Origin: Cheilinus undulatus
Taxonomy: Eukaryota; Chordata; Actinopteri; Labriformes; Labridae
Length of the DNA stretch: 64,000 nt
Assembly: GCF_018320785.1 (NCBI RefSeq)
Contig: NC_054872.1
Location: 20,852,769-20,916,768 of the forward strand
Direction: 5' to 3'
Shown here: in pieces, positions 12,801 to 21,498 of the stretch
Position numbering within the stretch: position 1 is the stretch's first letter
How the letters are laid out: every line of letters begins with the position of its first letter
Translations under genes and position numbers: made by a program
Notes under the pieces: generated by a model
What the model saw: the letters and a program-made list of their open reading frames with translations, nothing else
What the model was told of the DNA's origin: nothing
Databases searched by the model: none

Positions 12801-15800
12801 TAATTCTGGCCACATGACAATTTTTCTTCTTTATGGGCACAAAAGAAGGGAAGCCTTTATTAGATTGTAATGTTTCTACTTCTCAGCCAGACATGATTCC
12901 TTCCATTGGTACATTTCAGTTCTACCACTGGTGCTTATGTCTGTGGTGCCCACTTGCTGCAGTTTAACCTTGTGGTTTCTTTAGAAAGTAATTGATCAGG
13001 CAGAAGTTCATGGATCCACGGACCACACATGTGGCCAGAGCGTGGGATCAGATCCCAAGGCTCAGGATCAACTGTGGTCTGTTTAGTCTGATACTTTTAA
13101 AGCAGTACTCATACAGCAGGTTGTAGAGGTGTAAAACTTTGTTGACCTACATGGGATTGGCATTGCCATTGTCATCAAGTGAATTCCCAATGTGGATCTC
13201 CGCACCCTTGATCCTCTCGTGGCAGCAATCTCCTCTGTTGGTGATGGTGACAGTGTTGATCTTGTACTCCCTCTTGAGGCCCAATCTCCACCACGGAACA
13301 TTGTCTTTTTTTGTGTGGGTACAGAGGCCCTTTGTCATGATGGTTTCCAGAATTCCATCTATAGCCCTTTCAGGACCTGCAAGTCCATGGGAAGTCTTTC
13401 TAGTGGATGACTGAGTAGCTGTCCCTCCTCTAGCAATATTTGGAGCTGGACAAAGATATAAAATGTCTTGTTGAGAATTGTTTGTAGAAGGCACAGAGGT
13501 ATTCAAACATGAGGCACCATGAAACAGGTGATAATGTGATTGAGTCTTCACTGACATTGGATGCTTCTGTGTTCAATATTATATATACTTCAAGTTACCA
13601 GTTGAAGGAGTGTCTTGTGTTGGTTCACCAGTCACCTCCACCTCACACAGAGTCAGGAATTCTTTTCTGTCTGGAATCACAACGTTGATGTACCGTCCCA
13701 CCATTCCATTACATTTGAAGGTTTTGGTCTCCCTGGTCCCATCTTGTCAATCTTAACACATCTGCAAACATGCGGTACAGAGAAAATGCATTACTTACAT
13801 GAAAAGCTTTATTTAGTTTCTCTGGAGCTGTTCACACATCAATCTCATGGCTTAATGGGGTCACTAATTCTGGCCAAATGACAATTTTTCTTCTTTATGG
13901 GCACAAAAGAAGGGAAGCCTTTATTAGATTGTAATGTTTCTACTTCTCAGCCAGACATGATTCCTTCCATTGGTCCATTTCAGTTCTACCACTGGTGCTT
14001 ATGTCTGTGGTGCCCACTTGCTGCAGTTTAACCTTGTGGTTTCTTTAGAAAGTAATTGATCAGGCAGAAGTTCATGGATCCACAGACCACACATGTGGCC
14101 AGAGCGTGGGATCAGATCCCAAGGCTCAGGGATCAACTGTGGTCTGTTTAGTCTGATACTTTTAAAGCAGTACTCATACAGCAGGTTGTAGAGGTGTAAA
14201 ACTTTGTTGACCTACATGGGATTGGCATTGCCATTGTCATCAAGTGAATTCCCAATGTGGATCTCCGCACCCTTGATCCTCTCGTGGCAGCAATCTCCTC
14301 TGTTGGTGATGGTGACAGTGTTGATCTTGTACTCCCTCTTGAGGCCCAATCTCCACCACGGAACATTGTCTTTTTTTGTGTGGGTACAGAGGCCCTTTGT
14401 CATGATGGTTTCCAGAATTCCATCTATAGCCCTTTCAGGACCTGCAAGTCCATGGGAAGTCTTTCTAGTGGATGACTGAGTAGCTGTCCCTCCTCTAGCA
14501 ATATTTGGAGCTGGACAAAGATATAAAATGTCTTGTTGAGAATTGTTTGTAGAAGGCACAGAGGTATTCAAACATGAGGCACCATGAAACAGGTGATAAT
14601 GTGATTGAGTCTTCACTGACATTGGATGCTTCTGTGTTCAATATTATATATACTTCAAGTTACCAGTTGAAGGAGTGTCTTGTGTTGGTTCACCAGTCAC
14701 CTCCACCTCACACAGAGTCAGGAATTCTTTTCTGTCTGGAATCACAACGTTGATGTACCGTCCCACCATTCCATTACATTTGAAGGTTTTGGTCTCCCCT
14801 GGTCCCATCTTGTCAATCTTAACACATCTGCAAACATGCGGTACAGAGAAAATGCATTACTTACATGAAAAGCTTTATTTAGTTTCTCTGGAGCTGTTCA
14901 CACATCAATCTCATGGCTTAATGGGGTCACTAATTCTGGCCAAATGACAATTTTTCTTCTTTATGGGCACAAAAGAAGGAAGCCTTTATTAGATTGTAAT
15001 GTTTCTACTTCTCAGCCAGACATGATTCCTTCCATTGGTCCATTTCAGTTCTACCACTGGTGCTTATGTCTGTGGTGCCCACTTGCTGCAGTTTAACCTT
15101 GTGGTTTCTTTAGAAAGTAATTGATCAGGCAGAAGTTCATGGATCCACAGACCACACATGTGGCCAGAGCGTGGGATCAGATCCCAAGGCTCAGGGATCA
15201 ACTGTGGTCTGTTTAGTCTGATACTTTTAAAGCAGTACTCATACAGCAGGTTGTAGAGGTGTAAAACTTTGTTGACCTACATGGGATTGGCATTGCCATT
15301 GTCATCAAGTGAATTCCCAATGTGGATCTCCGCACCCTTGATCCTCTCGTGGCAGCAATCTCCTCTGTTGGTGATGGTGACAGTGTTGATCTTGTACTCC
15401 TCTTGAGGTCCCAATCTCCACCATGGAACATTGTCTTTTTTTGTGTGGGTACAGAGGCCCTTTGTCATGATGGTTTCCAGAATTCCATCTATAGCCCTTT
15501 CAGGACCTGCAAGTCCATGGGAAGTCTTTCTAGTGGATGACTGAGTAGCTGTCCCTCCTCTAGCAATATTTGGAGCTGGACAAAGATATAAAATGTCTTG
15601 TTGAGAATTGTTTGTAGAAGGCACAGAGGTATTCAAACATGAGGCACCATGAAACAGGTGATAATGTGATTGAGTCTTCACTGACATTGGATGCTTCTGT
15701 GTTCAATATTATATATACTTCAAGTTACCAGTTGAAGGAGTGTCTTGTGTTGGTTCACCAGTCACCTCCACCTCACACAGAGTCAGGAATTCTTTTCTGT

Positions 15801-18800
15801 CTGGAATCACAACGTTGATGTACCGTCCCACCATTCCATTACATTTGAAGGTTTTGGTCTCCCCTGGTCCCATCTTGTCAATCTTAACACATCTGCAAAC
15901 ATGCGGTACAGAGAAAATGCATTACTTACATGAAAAGCTTTATTTAGGTTCTCTGGAGCTGTTCACACATCAATCTCATGGCTTAATGGGGTCACTAATT
16001 CTGGCCACATGACAATTTTTCTTCTTTATGGGCACAAAAGAAGGGAAGCCTTTATTAGATTGTAATGTTTCTACTTCTCAGCTAAACATGATTCCTTCCA
16101 TTGGTACATTTCAGTTCTACCACTGGTGCTTATGTCTGTGGTGCCCACTTGCTGCAGTTTAACCTTGTGGTTTCTTTAGAAAGTAATTGATCAGGCAGAA
16201 GTTCATGGATCCACAGACCACACATGTGGCCAGAGCGTGGGATCAGATCCCAAGGCTCAGGGATCAACTGTGGTCTGTTTAGTCTGATACTTTTAAAGCA
16301 GTACTCATACAGCAGGTTGTAGAGGTGTAAAACTTTGTTGACCTACATGGGATTGGCATTGCCATTGTCATCAAGTGAATTCCCAATGTGGATCTCCGCA
16401 CCCTTGATCCTCTCGTGGCAGCAATCTCCTCTGTTGGTGATGGTGACAGTGTTGATCTTGTACTCCCTCTTGAGGTCCAATCTCCACCATGGAACATTGT
16501 CTTTTTTTGTGTGGGTACAGAGGCCCTTTGTCATGATGGTTTCCAGAATTCCATCTATAGCCCTTTCAGGACCTGCAAGTCCATGGGAAGTCTTTCTAGT
16601 GGATGACTGAGTAGCTGTCCCTCCTCTAGCAATATTTGGAGCTGGACAAAGATATAAAATGTCTTGTTGAGAATTGTTTGTAGAAGGCACAGAGGTATTC
16701 AAACATGAGGCACCATGAAACAGGTGATAATGTGATTGAGTCTTCACTGACATTGGATGCTTCTGTGTTCAATATTATATATACTTCAAGTTACCAGTTG
16801 AAGGAGTGTCTTGTGTTGGTTCACCAGTCACCTCCACCTCACACAGAGTCAGGAATTCTTTTCTGTCTGGAATCACAACGTTGATGTACCGTCCCACCAT
16901 TCCATTACATTTGAAGGTTTTGGTCTCCCCTGGTCCCATCTTGTCAATCTTAACACATCTGCAAACATGCGGTACAGAGAAAATGCATTACTTACATGAA
17001 AAGCTTTATTTAGGTTCTCTGGAGCTGTTCACACATCAATCTCATGGCTTAATGGGGTCACTAATTCTGGCCACATGACAATTTTTCTTCTTTATGGGCA
17101 CAAAAGAAGGGAAGCCTTTATTAGATTGTAATGTTTCTACTTCTCAGCTAGACATGATTCCTTCCATTGGTACATTTCAGTTCTACCACTGGTGCTTATG
17201 TCTGTGGTGCCCACTTGCTGCAGTTTAACCTTGTGGTTTCTTTAGAAAGTAATTGATCAGGCAGAAGTTCATGGATCCACGGACCACACATGTGGCCAGA
17301 GCGTGGGATCAGATCCCAAGGCTCAGGGATCAACTGTGGTCTGTTTAGTCTGATACTTTTAAAGCAGTACTCATACAGCAGGTTGTAGAGGTGTAAAACT
17401 TTGTTGACCTACATGGGATTGGCATTGCCATTGTCATCAAGTGAATTCCCAATGTGGATCTCCGCACCCTTGATCCTCTCGTGGCAGCAATCTCCTCTGT
17501 TGGTGATGGTGACAGTGTTGATCTTGTACTCCCTCTTGAGGTCCAATCTCCACCACGGAACATTGTCTTTTTTTGTGTGGGTACAGAGGCCCTTTGTCAT
17601 GATGGTTTCCAGAATTCCATCTATAGCCCTTTCAGGGCCTGCAAGTCCATGGGAAGTCTTTCTAGTGGATGACTGAGTAGCGGTCCCTCCTCTAGCAATA
17701 TTTGGAGCTGGACAAAGATATTAAATGTTTGATGAAGATGGTTTGGAAGGCATAGAGGTATTAATAATGACGTTCAGAATAATTTAACTTTCCACGTTTT
17801 AAAAGTTATAGTTTCACTATGTATGTCCTCACTACTATGCATCATCTGTTGATTATCTCATTTTTATGTTACCTAAATTCATATAAGATTCAGGGGAACT
17901 GTTTTTTTTTTTTGTTTGTTTTTTTTAATAGAAGTTTCAAATATGTTTTTATTTACACACCTTGCATTTCCCTGGACTTCTTTTCATGCATTTCACCAAT
18001 TTCTTCAGGCATCTTCTCAGGCTTTTTACCAGGCATCTTATCTGGCATTTTACCAGGCATTTTATCTGGCATTTCACCAGGCATCTTATCCGGCATTTTA
18101 CCAGGCATCTTCTCCGGCATTTTACCAGGCATCTTATCAGCCATCTTTTCCGGCATTTTAACGGGCATCTTCTCCGGCATTTTACCAGGCATCTTATCAG
18201 CCATCTTTTCCGGCATTATATCAGGCATCTTCTCCGCCATTTTACCAGGCATCTTGTCAGCCATTTTTTCCGGCATTTTATCAGGCATCTTATCTGGCAT
18301 TTTACCATGCATCTTATCTGGCATTTTACCAGGCATCTGATCAGCCATCTTTTCCGGCATTTTATCAGGCATCTTATCTGGCATTTTACCATGCATCTTA
18401 TCTGGCATTTTACCAGGCATCTGATCAGCCATCTTTTCCGGCATCTTATCAGCCATCTCATCTGTCATTTTGCCAGGCGTCTTATCTGGCATCTTCTCCG
18501 GCATTTTACCAGGCATCTTATCAGCCATCTTTTCCGGCATTATATCAGGCATCTTCTCCGGCATTTTACCAGGCATCTTGTCAGCCATTTTTTCCGGCAT
18601 TTTATCAGGCATCTTATCTGGCATTTTACCAGGCATCTTATCAGCCATCTCATCTGTCATTTTGCCAGGCGTCTTATCTGGCATCTTATCAGGCATTTTA
18701 CCAGGCATTGTACCCTGCATTGGGTCATGATTCATCGGGTCATGTTGCATCGGGCCATGTTGCTTTGAGCCATGTGGCATTGGACCATGTTTCATTTGGC

Positions 18801-18889
18801 TGAGTTTCATCGAGCCATGTTTGATTGTTCCATCACCATCAGTCAATTCAAGGACAGCCAACAATACAAAGACCACAGCAGTAGCCATT
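3231..18889 (-). CDS. Giant secreted multi-domain F-type lectin gene (29 coding exons)
   Basis: Gene model built by eye on the minus strand. The signal-peptide exon (18889-17961) ends G|GTGTGT in phase 1 and joins the first lectin exon after a TTTGTCCAG acceptor, reading ..[11 protein letters not shown]. Fourteen F-type lectin domains follow, each from exon A (acceptor TTTGTCCAG, donor CCCAT|GTAGG) and exon B (acceptor TTTGCAG, donor ACTG|GTAAC). A-to-B introns are phase 2 and about 454 bp; B-to-A introns are phase 1 and about 153 bp. The final B exon ends with TGA at 3233-3231. F-type lectins are secreted fucose-recognition proteins of fish innate immunity; intact domains here carry the family motif H-x26-R-x-D-x4-R and the adjacent Cys pair. 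Described fish members usually have one to a few domains, so fourteen is exceptional. Full-length exons would give about 2,450 residues. Several exons carry small indels (see single domains), so this assembly does not encode one uninterrupted product. Confidence 0.82.
4026..4938 (-). CDS. F-type lectin domain 13 (exons 4644-4938 and 4026-4189)
   Basis: Last copy of the homogeneous array. Both exons are full length and open, with H-x26-R-x-D-x4-R and CC present. The donor after ACTG and the 153-bp intron to the terminal domain are the same as between all other domains, so the reading continues into domain 14. Confidence 0.88.
5092..5999 (-). pseudogene. F-type lectin domain 12, indel-damaged (exons 5708-5999 and 5092-5253)
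   Basis: Exon A is 292 bp: two T lost from a T7 run and one C from CCCTCTTG. The total is in frame, but the WWRLDLK strand between the indels is scrambled. The loop RGDCCHER is read correctly afterwards, while its spacing from His becomes 25. Exon B is 162 bp (CC lost from the CCCC run), so it is frameshifted. Confidence 0.75.
6153..7064 (-). CDS. F-type lectin domain 11 (exons 6770-7064 and 6153-6315)
   Basis: Exon A is clean with an intact motif. Exon B is 163 bp because the CCCC run after GGTCT has only three Cs, shifting the frame early in the exon. The same lesion occurs in domains 4 and 6. Confidence 0.78.
7218..8130 (-). CDS. F-type lectin domain 10 (exons 7836-8130 and 7218-7381)
   Basis: Both exons are full length, open and carry the complete fucose motif and CC pair. 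The sequence equals the array consensus. Exon B reads [19 protein letters not shown] and later [14 protein letters not shown], supplying the remaining Cys residues of the fold. Confidence 0.88.
8284..9194 (-). pseudogene. F-type lectin domain 9, frameshifted (exons 8902-9194 and 8284-8447)
   Basis: Exon A is 293 bp because CC is missing in CGCACCCTTG near its 3' end. The His and the complete RGDCCHER loop are read before the shift. Only the last ~20 codons before the donor are misread, and exon B (full length) would then be out of frame. The identical CC loss is seen in domain 7. Confidence 0.78.
9348..10258 (-). pseudogene. F-type lectin domain 8, indel-damaged (exons 9966-10258 and 9348-9511)
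   Basis: Exon A is 293 bp. Changes cluster at 10083-10137 (TCCTCTCT for TCCCTCTT, TTTTAGTGTGTGTACCG for TTTTTTTGTGTGGGTACAG), shifting the frame just before the WWRLDL strand. Exon B is clean. The underlying nucleotide sequence still encodes the RGDCCHER loop in the original frame. Confidence 0.75.
10412..11319 (-). pseudogene. F-type lectin domain 7, indel-damaged (exons 11028-11319 and 10412-10573)
   Basis: Exon A is 292 bp: CGCACTTG in place of CGCACCCTTG (two bases lost), plus one base lost in the CCCTCTTG run. The total is in frame, but the stretch between the indels is read in another frame, so the RGDCC loop is lost and the reading recovers at AEIHIG. Exon B is 162 bp (CC lost from a CCCC run), which shifts the frame. 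All lesions are at short homopolymers. Confidence 0.75.
11473..12383 (-). pseudogene. F-type lectin domain 6, degenerate (exons 12090-12383 and 11473-11635)
   Basis: This is the most divergent array copy. Within 12121-12210 about a dozen substitutions cluster, while flanking sequence is nearly identical to other copies. They turn the binding loop RGDCCHER into SGVFLLER, removing the first Arg, the Asp and both Cys. Exon A is 294 bp and exon B 163 bp, so both are also out of frame. It cannot bind fucose in the family's known way, if it is made at all. Confidence 0.75.
12537..13445 (-). CDS. F-type lectin domain 5 (exons 13151-13445 and 12537-12697)
   Basis: Exon A is clean with the fucose motif and the same Asp-to-Gly change as domain 4. 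Exon B is 161 bp because one CCA/CCT repeat is missing in the codons for CEVEVTG. This is an in-frame loss of one residue in a C-terminal beta strand. The domain is therefore open throughout. Confidence 0.82.
13599..14510 (-). CDS. F-type lectin domain 4 (exons 14216-14510 and 13599-13761)
   Basis: Exon A is full length with the fucose motif intact and an Asp-to-Gly change ([11 protein letters not shown]) shared only with domain 5. Exon B is 163 bp: one C is missing from the CCCC run after GGTCT, which shifts the frame after about six codons. Either this copy is broken or the run length was miscalled. Confidence 0.78.
14664..15575 (-). CDS. F-type lectin domain 3 (exons 15281-15575 and 14664-14827)
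   Basis: Exon lengths are normal, but exon A has two compensating single-base indels around the CTCTTGAGG run, changing [11 protein letters not shown] to [11 protein letters not shown]. The binding loop RGDCCHER and the upstream His are kept at the correct spacing. Exon B is clean. The change could be real, but it sits at the same run where other copies show length errors. Confidence 0.8.
15729..16641 (-). CDS. F-type lectin domain 2 (exons 16347-16641 and 15729-15892)
   Basis: Both exons are full length and in frame (295 and 164 bp). The H-x26-R-x-D-x4-R motif and the CC pair are intact, as is the WWRLDL strand before the binding loop. The intron between the exons carries the GGTTCTC/CCACATG haplotype and a private CAGCTAAAC variant. 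This is one of the clean reference copies. Confidence 0.88.
16795..17707 (-). CDS. F-type lectin domain 1 (exons 17413-17707 and 16795-16958)
   Basis: Both exons have full length (295 and 164 bp) and are open. The fucose motif is complete: His in CTHTKK, then 26 residues, then RGDCCHER. The CC pair corresponds to the vicinal disulfide known from eel agglutinin. The short intron upstream differs from the array version. The GCGGTCCC variant near the acceptor is shared only with the terminal domain, marking this as an edge copy of the array. Confidence 0.85.
17961..18889 (-). CDS. First coding exon: signal peptide, His/Met-rich segment and KMPx repeat
   Basis: The exon begins AATGGCT directly after a long pyrimidine tract and CTACAG, so the start codon is 18888-18886 and a 5' UTR exon must lie upstream. 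The product begins [15 protein letters not shown], a hydrophobic secretion signal, then TDGDG. Next is a segment with repeated HGPM/HDPM motifs (about residues 24-55), then about 240 residues of tetrapeptides K-M-P-x with x = D, G, E or A. It contains no Cys and almost no aromatic residues, so a flexible or extended stalk is likely. The exon ends ATG CAA G|GTGTGT in phase 1, matching the lectin exon. The 12-bp periodicity leaves other frames and the opposite strand open too; those readings are shadows. The splice fit and signal peptide make me confident that this belongs to the lectin gene. Confidence 0.8.
17995..18716 (-). repeat. 12-bp coding minisatellite (KMPx tract) with higher-order copies
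   Basis: On the plus strand the unit reads approximately GGCATTTTACCA or GGCATCTTATCC. It is imperfect and keeps the coding frame over the whole tract. Longer blocks are duplicated inside it: 18297-18360 is repeated at 18381-18444 (84 bp apart), and the block near 18125-18260 recurs near 18485-18610. This implies slippage and unequal exchange at two scales. Lengths probably vary between alleles. Confidence 0.85.
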
Positions 18890-20400
18890 CTGTAGAAAAA
18901 AAAACAAAAAAACAAAAAAAAAACAGATTTTTGTCAAACATATAATGCATTTGATGTGACTTTTGCTTTCATTTTAACCCTTTGATGTGCAACATGGGTC
19001 AAAAGTGACCCAGATGAGTTTCTATTATCTATGTCTTTGGAATAAATTAATTTCATCATTCAGTCCTCCACGTATTCCTCAATTAACTTGTTTTAAATCA
19101 GCAAACATCCTTATTTGATTTTTAACTTTAGTGGTTTAACTCAAAAAGTATACTTTTTGAGTTACACCACTTTTTTCATCAACACCCCTCTAATGTGCAA
19201 CATGGGTCAAAAATGACCCGTATCCATTTCCTGTGTTATTTCATGTATATGGCTGAGAGTTTCTATGATATTTTTTTTTTAATTTTTAAAATCTGTAACT
19301 GTTCCAATTATGCAATAAATATCTTGTTTTTGTAACATACAAATCATCATTTTTATTTTCCCTTTATGAACAATCAGACCTTTTGTATTTCTACATCAAG
19401 TTTACACACATAGGTCAGAAATGACCCACACACATAAAGGTACTATGTGGGATACTGTAATGTGTTTCAGACTCTTCACAGCTCAACATAGCTGCCCTTG
19501 CACATCTGGTAGATGAAAGTGTTGTTGTTTACAATTGTTACAACCTTACCTCTGAAAAAATAAAATGACAGTTCTGAACGATAACTGTAAACAATGTTAT
19601 TAATTTTAGGTTACCTTGAGAGAGAGAGAATACATTCCTTGTGAGAGAGTGACAGTAATAACAATTAGCTAGCTAGTTAGCTAGCTTGCTGACATAATCT
19701 ATTCATTTATGTTGTATTTTATTTTATTATTTAGTTACTAACCTTTCTTGTTAGCATTGCTAGGTTGCTTATCTTATGAACACAATTACAAGGAGAATTT
19801 AACTACATGGACTGTATTTTTGCAGAGTGACTGATTAGCAGATCATAAAAATAGGAGAGGTTTTTCCTATTTAAAAAAAGGACATAAAATGTTGGAATTT
19901 TGAAAAAAAAAAATAGGAGTATCCGTCCTGTACACGTCCCCTGTTTGTAAAATTTGTTTTGATATCAAAGTCAAATGATCATGTTTCCTCTTCTAATTGA
20001 ACTATTGACATCAAACAAAAAACTGAAGAGGGCTTAAAAATCACCCTTTCCACACAAAGTGATTACAATGCAACATGTTGCTTCGATTACTTGCGACCAG
20101 GAAATGAAAATAGCACAACATGCCATCACACTGACATGATTATGGACTTTTTTGGTTTAAAGAATTCAAAAAGCTTAGCTTTCCAACTCTTTTCTCCACT
20201 GAAAAACCAAGTGATAGTTTAAGCTCAAGATAATTATATCAAAACGGTGGGAAGAATGCACACTGCTTGTTCATCAAGGAGCTAGGCAAAGAGCTTGTAA
20301 TGCCACATATGAGGAGGTGCGTGGAGGGCATGCTGTTTTTTAATAAAATGTAATATAATCAAGATATGAGAGGAAAAATTTCAACAAATTTACAAATGAG

Positions 20401-20468
20401 GGTATAAAAGATCTTCTGTATCTTTCTCTCTTTGTTTCAGGACAGAAAGATACAGAATCTTTTATACC
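20401..20468. repeat. Hairpin with 25-bp arms
   Basis: GGTATAAAAGAT(CT)TCTGT... is followed by its inverted copy ending ATCTTTTATACC, with a loop of about 17 nt. The right arm merges into a LINE 3' tail, which suggests an inversion made during reverse transcription. Confidence 0.7.
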
Positions 20469-20580
20469 TTCAGCAATAAGAATATATAATTCGTCTATTA
20501 ACAGATGAGACTCCAGACAAATGAATTTCCCTTCTGGGATTAATAAAGTTGTTATTGTATTATTGTATTATTATTGTAAA
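20444..20580 (+). mobile_element. L2/CR1-like LINE 3' end
   Basis: Contains AATTTCCCTTCTGGGATTAA then TAAAGTTGTTATTGTATTATTG, the typical end of fish L2/CR1-like elements with a short tandem tail. No coding part is attached, so it is a strongly 5'-truncated copy. Confidence 0.6.
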
Positions 20581-20754
20581 CGAAGCCAAATTTTTCATAA
20601 CTATTGATTTTTACCAATAGATATTTAACAGAAATTTTACCCATTCAGGTCAGTTTACACAACAGAAACTGAACACATACAGTAACCGTGTCAGTCTAGT
20701 CAACACCGCCCCACTGGACAGACTGCCTTATCATACTGCCTATTCAACACATGA

Positions 20755-21375
20755 GGGGCGGAGTTTTGTTAAAGGGCAGAGCCTTTGAAAAAAAAAACTC
20801 AGAGTGTGACTGGATGAATGTTCTGTCTGTCACATCTTTACAGGCCAATCAGAGCTACAAATCACGTGACATAGCTGTGACCAAGGTGCGCATGCGCAGC
20901 TACCAAGGAATAATGCAAAACATGGCAACTGCAGACATGTCAGTACACGACTTTTGTGGTTTTTGAAAAGAAAACAACTCACTGCTGTTCTTCGTTCTTC
21001 TTTTAACTCAACTCTCAACTCAACTCAACTTTATTTGTAAAGCACTTTAAAACAACTATAGCCAAAAAAAAGTGCTGTACATAAATAGACAAAATAACGC
21101 AGGGACAAAACAACTAAAAAGACGAAGAAATTTCATCAGGTTCTGATAAAACTGGCGCTTTCGCAGCACCCACGCTAATCTCTTCCTCCATAATTGCTCT
21201 GGCCTCTTGTTGCTAGTTGTTTGTGTCACGACTCTGCAGCGCCTGAAAGTACCGCCCTCAATGCTGATAGGTCCTGTCACTTTCTAACTGGGCCCAGTTC
21301 TAACGGTTCAGACGGAGGCTTTGAGAGATGGATTCACCAGTGAGAAACAAGGAATCGGGCGTATCCATCTGCTTT
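20755..21375. repeat. Dispersed repeat with RecQ-helicase-like first exon, copy 1
   Basis: Starts with AAGGGCAGAGCCTTTG and ends near GCTTTGCAAGGTTAG, both shared with copies at 39.7 and 47.2 kb. On the minus strand 21190-21121 encodes a relative of M-(A)-EDISLDAAK-PVLS. The copy is split by an unrelated insertion (about 21004-21117). Only the first exon of the helicase-like frame is present, so no enzyme can be made. Confidence 0.55.
21004..21117 (-). mobile_element. Short retroelement 3' tail nested in the repeat
   Basis: AACTCAACTTTATTTGTAAA then GCACTTTAAAACAACTAT is a fish LINE/SINE tail in reverse orientation. It interrupts the sequence TTCTTTT/GACGAAG that is continuous in the sister copies. 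Confidence 0.45.
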
Positions 21376-21436
21376 GCAAGGTTAGCAACTTGGTGTGGGA
21401 ACGACAGGGGCAGAAACACAAAATTCACGCTTACAC

Positions 21437-21444
21437 TCACACAC

Positions 21445-21485
<41 letters not shown>

Positions 21486-21498
21486 CACACACACACAG
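21437..21498. repeat. Compound microsatellite (CT)n(CA)n
   Basis: About 13 CT units followed by about 15 CA units with one CCC interruption. Confidence 0.95.

Larger units (their letters stand above)
3840..17720 (-). repeat. Tandem array of about 1,061-1,066 bp units, 13 near-identical copies
   Basis: Exon A start points lie at 4644, 5708, 6770, 7836, 8902, 9966, 11028, 12090, 13151, 14216, 15281, 16347 and 17413, a spacing of 1,061-1,066 bp. Introns are as similar as exons, which indicates recent expansion or ongoing homogenisation. The left edge runs into the diverged terminal domain (exon A at 3590). On the right the similarity fades at about 17720, in the intron upstream of the first lectin exon, where a recognisable but diverged relative of the short intron begins. 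No unit is inverted. Confidence 0.95.

Noticed and set aside
3586..16753. Separate small genes starting [10 protein letters not shown] in each unit
   Set aside because: This ATG lies in the short intron upstream of exon A; a TTTGTCCAG acceptor and phase agreement with the previous exon show that the segment is intronic.
4037..17078. Repeated plus-strand open frames of 60-106 codons in every array unit
   Set aside because: Antisense shadows of the lectin exons and introns, repeated only because the array is repeated.
3840..17720. CRISPR-like or satellite DNA array
   Set aside because: The unit is about 1.06 kb, contains two exons with splice sites and is directly comparable to a lectin gene; neither CRISPR nor non-coding satellite fits.
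17819..18768. Long plus-strand open frames (173 and 268 codons) rich in Ile/Leu/His opposite the KMPx exon
   Set aside because: They arise from the stop-free 12-bp periodicity on the other strand; no splice or start context, and the minus-strand frame has signal peptide and fitting donor.
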